Below the pieces are notes generated by a model that was not told the origin of the DNA, searched no databases, and worked only from the letters and a program-made list of their open reading frames with translations. This document shows positions 5,272 through 8,150 of a stretch of 8,150 nucleotides of DNA, piece by piece. Position 1 is the stretch's first letter. The number at the start of each line of letters is the position of its first letter. Made by a program: the position numbers and the translations under genes. Source of the DNA: Peptococcaceae bacterium BRH_c23 (lineage in GTDB: Bacteria; Bacillota_B; Desulfitobacteriia; Desulfitobacteriales; Desulfitobacteriaceae); NCBI GenBank assembly GCA_000961805.1, contig LADV01000079.1:1-8150 (forward strand). Direction: 5' to 3'.

Positions 5272-6477
5272 ATGATGCAAATAGAAGGGAAATATAATAT
5301 GGCGAAGGTGTATACGGATATTCTGGAAGAAGGGGCTGCTTCACAGATTGAAACCCTTTGTAATCAGGATTTTGTAAAAGAAAGCAAAATTAGGGTCATG
5401 CCGGATGTGCACGCCGGAGCTGGTTGCACAATTGGAACCACGATGACCATTACGAATAAAGTAGTCCCTAACTTAGTGGGGGTAGATATCGGTTGCGGTA
5501 TGGAAACTATCTCAATCAGCAACAAACGATTGGAACTGCAAAAGCTGGATAAGTTGATTTATGAGAATATACCGTCAGGTTTTGAGGTGCGGAAGACACC
5601 CCATCGGTATAACGAACAAATTGATTTAACAGGGCTTCGTTGTCCTAAAGCAGTGCAATTGGACAGAGCAGAAAAAAGTATTGGGACATTGGGTGGTGGC
5701 AATCATTTTATTGAGGTTAATAAGGATGAGGCGGGCAGCTTATATGTTGTAGTTCATTCAGGGAGCCGACACTTAGGACTTGAGGTGGCAAAATATTATC
5801 AAGACGCTGGGTATAAGCAGATAAACCATAATGACAAATCAGATATGGAGGCACTCGTTGTCCGTTTAAAGTCTGAAGGCCGTGATAAGGAAATCCAGAA
5901 TGCCTTGAAGGAATTTAAAAATCAGGTGCTGACCGAAATTCCGTTTCCTCTCGCCTATGTAACCGGGAGCCTGTTTGAGGACTATATTCATGATATGAAA
6001 ATAGTCCAGCAGTTCGCAGTGCTCAACCGTAAAGCCATGATTACTGAGATCGTAAAAGGAATGAAATTAGACGTAGTGGAGCAGTTCACTACGACTCATA
6101 ATTACATTGACACCGACACAATGATCTTACGGAAAGGCGCAGTGTCCGCAAAGAAAGGGGAAAAGCTTTTAATTCCCATCAATATGAGGGATGGTAGCCT
6201 CATCTGTGTTGGCAAAGGCAATGAGGATTGGAACTGTTCTGCTCCCCATGGTGCAGGCAGGCTCATGAGCAGGACCAAGGCCAAACAAAGTTTTACCGTT
6301 TCAGACTTTAAAAAACAGATGAAGGAGGTCTATACGACTTCTGTCAGTAAAGAAACCTTGGATGAGTGTCCAATGGCTTATAAGACAATGGATGACATCG
6401 TAAAGCATATTGGTCCGACAGCGGATATTATGAAAGTTATTCAGCCGATTTATAACTTTAAGGCGGGAGAAAAGTAA
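5272..6477 (+). CDS. rtcB: RNA ligase RtcB (RNA 3'-terminal phosphate ligase, PrfH-linked type)
   Basis: RtcB joins RNA 3'-phosphate or 2',3'-cyclic phosphate ends to 5'-OH ends, using GTP and Mn2+. The 401-residue protein has all the key residues: D72 and C75 in VGVDIGCGME, N144-H145 in GGGNHFIEV, H162 in HSGSRHLG, H276 in TTHNYID, and H326 in APHGAGRLMSR, the equivalent of the guanylated histidine (H337 of E. coli). It is about as long as the forms paired with PrfH, whose known target is rRNA cut in the decoding centre. The family start (M..I.GKYN.AKV) favours the ATG at 5272 or 5275, with a weak GGTGG site. A frame from 5215 would add 19 atypical residues. Last gene of the operon. Confidence 0.93.
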   Translation: MMQIEGKYNMAKVYTDILEEGAASQIETLCNQDFVKESKIRVMPDVHAGAGCTIGTTMTITNKVVPNLVGVDIGCGMETISISNKRLELQKLDKLIYENIPSGFEVRKTPHRYNEQIDLTGLRCPKAVQLDRAEKSIGTLGGGNHFIEVNKDEAGSLYVVVHSGSRHLGLEVAKYYQDAGYKQINHNDKSDMEALVVRLKSEGRDKEIQNALKEFKNQVLTEIPFPLAYVTGSLFEDYIHDMKIVQQFAVLNRKAMITEIVKGMKLDVVEQFTTTHNYIDTDTMILRKGAVSAKKGEKLLIPINMRDGSLICVGKGNEDWNCSAPHGAGRLMSRTKAKQSFTVSDFKKQMKEVYTTSVSKETLDECPMAYKTMDDIVKHIGPTADIMKVIQPIYNFKAGEK

Positions 6478-6574
6478 GAAGAAAGATATTCAGAAAATCA
6501 TTTATATCTGTATTGTGATAGATACATGCAAGCTGTGTGGAGATGTATACAAACCTCCTTTTAGACATAATAAA

Positions 6575-6596
6575 AAGCACCCAAAATTGAGTGCTT
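6575..6596. terminator. Hairpin terminator between rtcB and the toxin locus
   Basis: AAGCAC (6575-6580) pairs with GTGCTT (6591-6596). On the minus strand the stem is followed by TTTTTATTATG, a good terminator for transcripts coming from the right, including the antitoxin RNA. On the plus strand the following TATATG is poor, so it may only weakly end the rtcB operon. The rest of the spacer 6478-6570 shows only a weak GGAG/CTCC hairpin before TTTT (6539-6562). Confidence 0.6.
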
Positions 6597-6599
6597 ATA

Positions 6600-6608
6600 T
6601 GCTATAAT
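6600..6608 (+). promoter_or_regulatory. Extended -10 promoter of the toxin gene
   Basis: TGCTATAAT is a perfect extended -10 element; no clear -35 box lies 17 bases upstream, as is common for this promoter type. Transcription would start near 6615, giving a leader of about 55 bases ahead of the toxin. Confidence 0.6.
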
Positions 6609-6641
6609 TTATTTGTAACAGAAAAAGGCTTGCAGGGCGGT

Positions 6642-6670
6642 CGGCATTCCTCCGAAGGGAGGTGATGCCG
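6642..6670 (+). promoter_or_regulatory. Hairpin that hides the toxin ribosome binding site
   Basis: CGGCAT (6642-6647) pairs with ATGCCG (6665-6670), and CCTCC (6649-6653) pairs with GGAGG (6658-6662), around a GAAG loop. The whole Shine-Dalgarno and the first base of the GTG start are thereby masked. In addition GGCGGTC (6636-6642) matches GACCGCC (6753-6759) just after the coding region, a 5'-3' contact typical of type I toxin mRNAs. Confidence 0.75.
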
Positions 6671-6753
6671 TGGAAGTATACCAGACTTTGATGCTGATGA
6701 TTTCATTTGCAACATTGGTAGTGTTAATACTTTCATTCCATAAACGGAAATAG
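6670..6753 (+). CDS. Holin-like type I toxin, 27 residues
   Basis: The tiny product, beginning EVYQTLMLMISFATL after the GTG-encoded first residue, is one hydrophobic helix followed by a basic tail (HKRK). This is the layout of the putative holin-like toxin family (Hol_Tox) of Firmicutes, relatives of TxpA/BsrG-type toxins that damage the membrane when over-made. GTG is used as start, with GGAGGTGA four bases upstream inside a hairpin. The antitoxin is expected to be an antisense RNA from the opposite strand overlapping the 3' end, for which a promoter is visible at 6862-6890. The gene is a separate unit from the rtcB operon, with its own promoter. Confidence 0.8.
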   Translation: MEVYQTLMLMISFATLVVLILSFHKRK

Positions 6754-6817
6754 ACCGCCTCACAGCAAAGGTTCGGTCTATTCCGCACTTTTGAAGCCGT
6801 CCGCTCTTTAAGCGGCT
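6751..6817 (+). terminator. Hairpins at the 3' end of the toxin mRNA
   Basis: The toxin stop codon lies in the stem TAGACCG/CGGTCTA (6751-6757 with 6774-6780), which adds CCT/AGG inside. A second stem, AGCCG/CGGCT or alternatively CCGCT/AGCGG (6795-6817), is followed by GTTATATT. Together they probably end and stabilise the toxin mRNA. T-runs are modest, so the exact end is unclear. Confidence 0.5.
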
Positions 6818-6856
6818 GTTATATTGGAGTCATGCGAGTAACATGACTCCTCTTTG
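6751..6856 (-). ncRNA. Antisense RNA, likely antitoxin of the holin-like toxin
   Basis: Transcription leftward from the promoter at 6862-6890 would first make a perfect nine-pair hairpin (6826-6834 with 6842-6850), then a CCGCT/AGCGG hairpin (6801-6815), and reach the toxin stop region. TAGACCG/CGGTCTA (6751-6757 with 6774-6780) could end it, though its T-run is weak. Read-through would stop at the 6575-6596 hairpin after covering the whole toxin. The 3' end is therefore uncertain. The RNA is inferred from promoter, hairpins and locus type. Confidence 0.55.
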
Positions 6857-6861
6857 ATTAT

Positions 6862-6890
6862 AGTATACCACTGTTGATTCAAAATATCAC
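6862..6890 (-). promoter_or_regulatory. Promoter of the antisense RNA
   Basis: On the minus strand GTGATA (6885-6890) and TATACT (6862-6867) are 17 bases apart, with TGG directly before the -10 box making it an extended -10. The -35 box overlaps a perfect 14-base palindrome, CACTATTGATAGTG (6888-6901), a possible operator. Confidence 0.6.
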
Positions 6891-6944
6891 TATTGATAGT
6901 GTTAGACAATACTTATAAAATTTGAAGCTAGATCATTGGCTAAG

Positions 6945-7059
6945 TACAAATCAGGCGTGGAGACCATAGAAAGTCCGGGACTGATTTCTTACGTGAAATA
7001 AGCGGCCAGCCCGATAATCGTATAATTGTACGATTATTGGATTGGCCGCTTATTTCACG
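6945..7059 (+). repeat. Palindromic repeat, copy 1 (two hairpins)
   Basis: The unit starts TACAAATCAGG and holds two hairpins. The first is AAATCAG/CTGATTT (6948-6954 with 6981-6987). The second is a very long one: 17 perfect pairs (6992-7008 with 7043-7059), a 2x2 mismatch, then 12 more pairs (7011-7022 with 7029-7040) around a TAATTG loop. A second copy in the same orientation starts at 8075. TACAAATC recurs just after the unit (7063-7070). A small non-autonomous mobile element, or a dispersed structured RNA, is likely; the class is not recognised. Confidence 0.75.
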
Positions 7060-7234
7060 GTATACAAATCCAGCAATTGAGAAGGCTCGTATTGTTGTCA
7101 AATCAGAAGCTTCTGAAAGTAGACTCGTTTTTATGCCTCTTAAATATGAGCCATTAAAATGATAATTCTAGTATTATAATCTAGGGCTACCGGTATTGTT
7201 GATAAAATTTAGCCGAATAAGACAGTAATCTTAA
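7060..7234. other. Spacer with no supported gene
   Basis: No gene with a start codon and ribosome site is seen. A plus-strand frame ending TGA 7160-7162 reads like a protein tail (KARIVVKSEASESRLVFM), but it has no plausible start and runs back through the palindromic repeat; it may be a decayed gene end or chance. CTAG..CTAG flanks ATTATAAT around 7168-7184. Confidence 0.4.
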
Positions 7235-7555
7235 TTAATTATCAGTTGGAAGGTAGATTGCATAATGAATTTTACGCCTTCCAATTATTTTATAAATGAT
7301 AATAAATTCGTTCATAATATGAGAGAAGAAGCTAAGGGGATGGGATACCACTACAGCATCAAGGTAATTGGCTTCTTTGAGTAGCTTTTGTAATTCCAAA
7401 CAGATCTCAAGGTTTTGTGGGCCTTCCACAATTTCGGTAAATAGTTTTATTTGTGTCTCTAGATTCCAATTTTTTAAGATATATTGCCTACAATTCTTAA
7501 CTTGCATGATGACATCATTCTCGTTGGCCGATCTAGCGCAAATTGCTACCAGCAT
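7235..7555 (-). CDS. Small serine-recombinase-like protein, probably not catalytic
   Basis: The 106-residue product has the outline of a resolvase N-terminal domain. It begins LVAICARSA, where resolvases have Y.RVS, so a serine sits at residue 9. MQVKNCRQYI follows, like the usual QI..C..Y, and then LQKLLKEANYLDAVVV, like the LL...DVVVV strand. Where active enzymes have the LDRLSR arginine motif, this protein has PLSFFS (73-78). The DNA-binding C-terminal part is also absent. It is therefore probably a non-catalytic relative, perhaps regulatory. AAGGA lies nine bases before the ATG. It is transcribed away from an XRE regulator and the two share a 160-base control region. The family call rests on motif reading only. 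Confidence 0.6.
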   Translation of the reverse strand: MLVAICARSANENDVIMQVKNCRQYILKNWNLETQIKLFTEIVEGPQNLEICLELQKLLKEANYLDAVVVSHPLSFFSHIMNEFIIIYKIIGRRKIHYAIYLPTDN

Positions 7556-7618
7556 TATTATTCTTCCTTTATATTAGGTTTAATTGCCCGAAATGTAGAA
7601 TCTTATCATGATATTAAC

Positions 7619-7647
7619 AGTATAAGACAAAATACAGCTAATAGCAA
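7619..7647 (-). promoter_or_regulatory. Promoter of the recombinase-like gene
   Basis: On the minus strand TTGCTA (7642-7647) and TATACT (7619-7624) are exactly 17 bases apart, about 64 bases ahead of the ATG. The -35 box is close to the XRE-gene promoter and operator, so both genes may be controlled together. Confidence 0.6.
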
Positions 7648-7653
7648 TATAAT
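7624..7653 (+). promoter_or_regulatory. Candidate promoter of the XRE gene, upstream
   Basis: AAGACA (7624-7629) and a perfect TATAAT (7648-7653) are 18 bases apart. The start point would fall in the palindrome at 7657-7669, as expected for self-repression. An alternative, TTAATT (7671-7676) with TATAGT (7694-7699) at 17 bases, lies closer to the gene. Confidence 0.45.
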
Positions 7654-7656
7654 ATA

Positions 7657-7669
7657 ACGCTTATAGCGT
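7657..7669. promoter_or_regulatory. Operator-like palindrome between the divergent genes
   Basis: ACGCT-TAT-AGCGT is a perfect 13-base dyad right after TATAAT of the XRE gene. A related weaker dyad with AGC-ATAA-GCT follows near 7678-7687; on the minus strand both contain GCTTAT. These are the natural binding sites for the XRE protein, an inference from position and symmetry. Confidence 0.5.
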
Positions 7670-7722
7670 GTTAATTAAGCATAAGCTAACCTTTATAGTT
7701 ACTATTAAAGGGGTTGTGGTTA

Positions 7723-8049
7723 GTGGATTACGGCATAATTGGAGAACGAATAAAACAGGAACGATTAGATAAAGGATTGACTCAGGAAGTGCTAGCTGAA
7801 AAAGCGAATATTTCCGCCTCATTTCTTGGGCAAATTGAGCGGGGAGAACGAAAATTAAGCCTTGTAACTTTAATTGAAATTGCTAAAGTTTTAGGGGCCA
7901 GTTTAGATTACTTGGTTAGTGATTCCTCACCGAGAGAAAATCCAGAACTTGATGAATTGATTTACCTACTGCGCGATCACAGCCGGCAAGAAATAAGAAT
8001 GATAACAGATATTTCTAAAACGGTTTTTAAATATTGTGATGTTAAATAA
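7723..8049 (+). CDS. XRE-family transcriptional regulator
   Basis: The 108-residue protein has a classic five-helix Cro/C1-type DNA-binding domain at about 7-62: IGERIKQERLDKGLTQEVLA, ISASFLGQIERGERKLSL and LIEIAKVLGASLDYL. A short C-terminal helical part (75-105), probably for dimerising, follows. It likely represses itself and the divergent recombinase-like gene through the dyads between them. GTG at 7723 is chosen because AAAGGGG lies about nine bases upstream and the protein then begins (VDYGIIGERI) like relatives; a TTG at 7714 overlaps the ribosome site. It lies between two copies of a palindromic repeat. Confidence 0.88.
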   Translation: MDYGIIGERIKQERLDKGLTQEVLAEKANISASFLGQIERGERKLSLVTLIEIAKVLGASLDYLVSDSSPRENPELDELIYLLRDHSRQEIRMITDISKTVFKYCDVK

Positions 8050-8074
8050 GCGTTCGTATAAAAAATTAATCAAA

Positions 8075-8150
8075 TACAAATCAGGCCCGAATACCCATAA
8101 AAGTCCAGAACTGATTACTTAAGCGAAATAAGCGGCCTGTGCAATCGTAC
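8075..8150 (+). repeat. Palindromic repeat, copy 2, cut by the window edge
   Basis: It aligns with copy 1 from TACAAATCAGG onward. It keeps the first hairpin (AATCAG/CTGATT, 8079-8084 with 8111-8116), the inner AAGTCC, and the start of the long stem (GAAATAAGCGGCC at 8124-8136, then AATCGTAC at the edge). Internal sequence differs while the pairing arms are kept. It begins 26 bases after the XRE stop codon and could also serve as its terminator. Confidence 0.7.

Noticed and set aside
6944..7162. A plus-strand open frame through the palindromic repeat, ending at 7162
   Set aside because: No plausible start, and the frame contains the 29-pair hairpin. The second repeat copy has a stop in the same frame. 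Kept only as a note on a possible gene remnant near its end.
7368..7577. A plus-strand 69-codon frame opposite the recombinase-like gene
   Set aside because: It lacks a ribosome site and overlaps a better supported minus-strand gene with promoter and Shine-Dalgarno.
6945..8150. A CRISPR array formed by the repeated palindromes
   Set aside because: Only two copies about 1.1 kb apart with genes between; no short regular spacers and no cas genes.

Overview
The window is AT-rich DNA with strong purine-rich ribosome binding sites and gene types typical of low-GC Firmicutes. Clostridia of the Desulfitobacterium/Desulfosporosinus kind are a reasonable guess, made from protein style alone and not firm. 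It centres on a four-gene RNA-repair operon with an unusual structured RNA in its leader.

Positions 1-491 are the right end of an insertion sequence: the C-terminal part of an ExeA/TniB-type transposition ATPase, a terminator, and a repeat-rich end closing on CGACAACA. The element interrupts a gene for a WYL-domain protein. The surviving 3' part of that gene starts in frame immediately after the element and ends in a perfect hairpin terminator.

Positions about 1300-1762 form a long non-coding leader. Bases 1370-1434 fold as a nearly textbook circularly permuted tRNA. The acceptor stem is closed by a GTAA tetraloop, the D and T arms are canonical, and the chain is open at the anticodon loop. 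This is the topology of the tRNA-like module of bacterial Y RNAs (YrlA), and also the shape of a tRNA nicked in its anticodon loop. A second, more degenerate module follows directly.

Positions 1763-6477 hold, all on + and closely spaced, a membrane-segment-free slipin (SPFH) protein, a HEAT-repeat protein, the release-factor homologue PrfH and the RNA ligase RtcB. PrfH and RtcB are known to act together: PrfH rescues ribosomes cut in the decoding centre and RtcB reseals the RNA. Slipin and HEAT proteins are accessory partners of unknown job. The permuted tRNA-like leader suggests sensing, scaffolding or substrate mimicry linked to RNA damage.

Positions 6570-6900 hold a type I toxin-antitoxin locus: a 27-residue holin-like toxin whose ribosome binding site is buried in a hairpin, and a convergent antisense RNA promoter.

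Positions 6945-8150 hold two direct copies of a palindromic repeat (the second cut by the window edge). They flank a divergent pair: a small serine-recombinase-like protein lacking the expected catalytic arginine motif (-), and an XRE-family repressor (+), with an operator-like palindrome between them.
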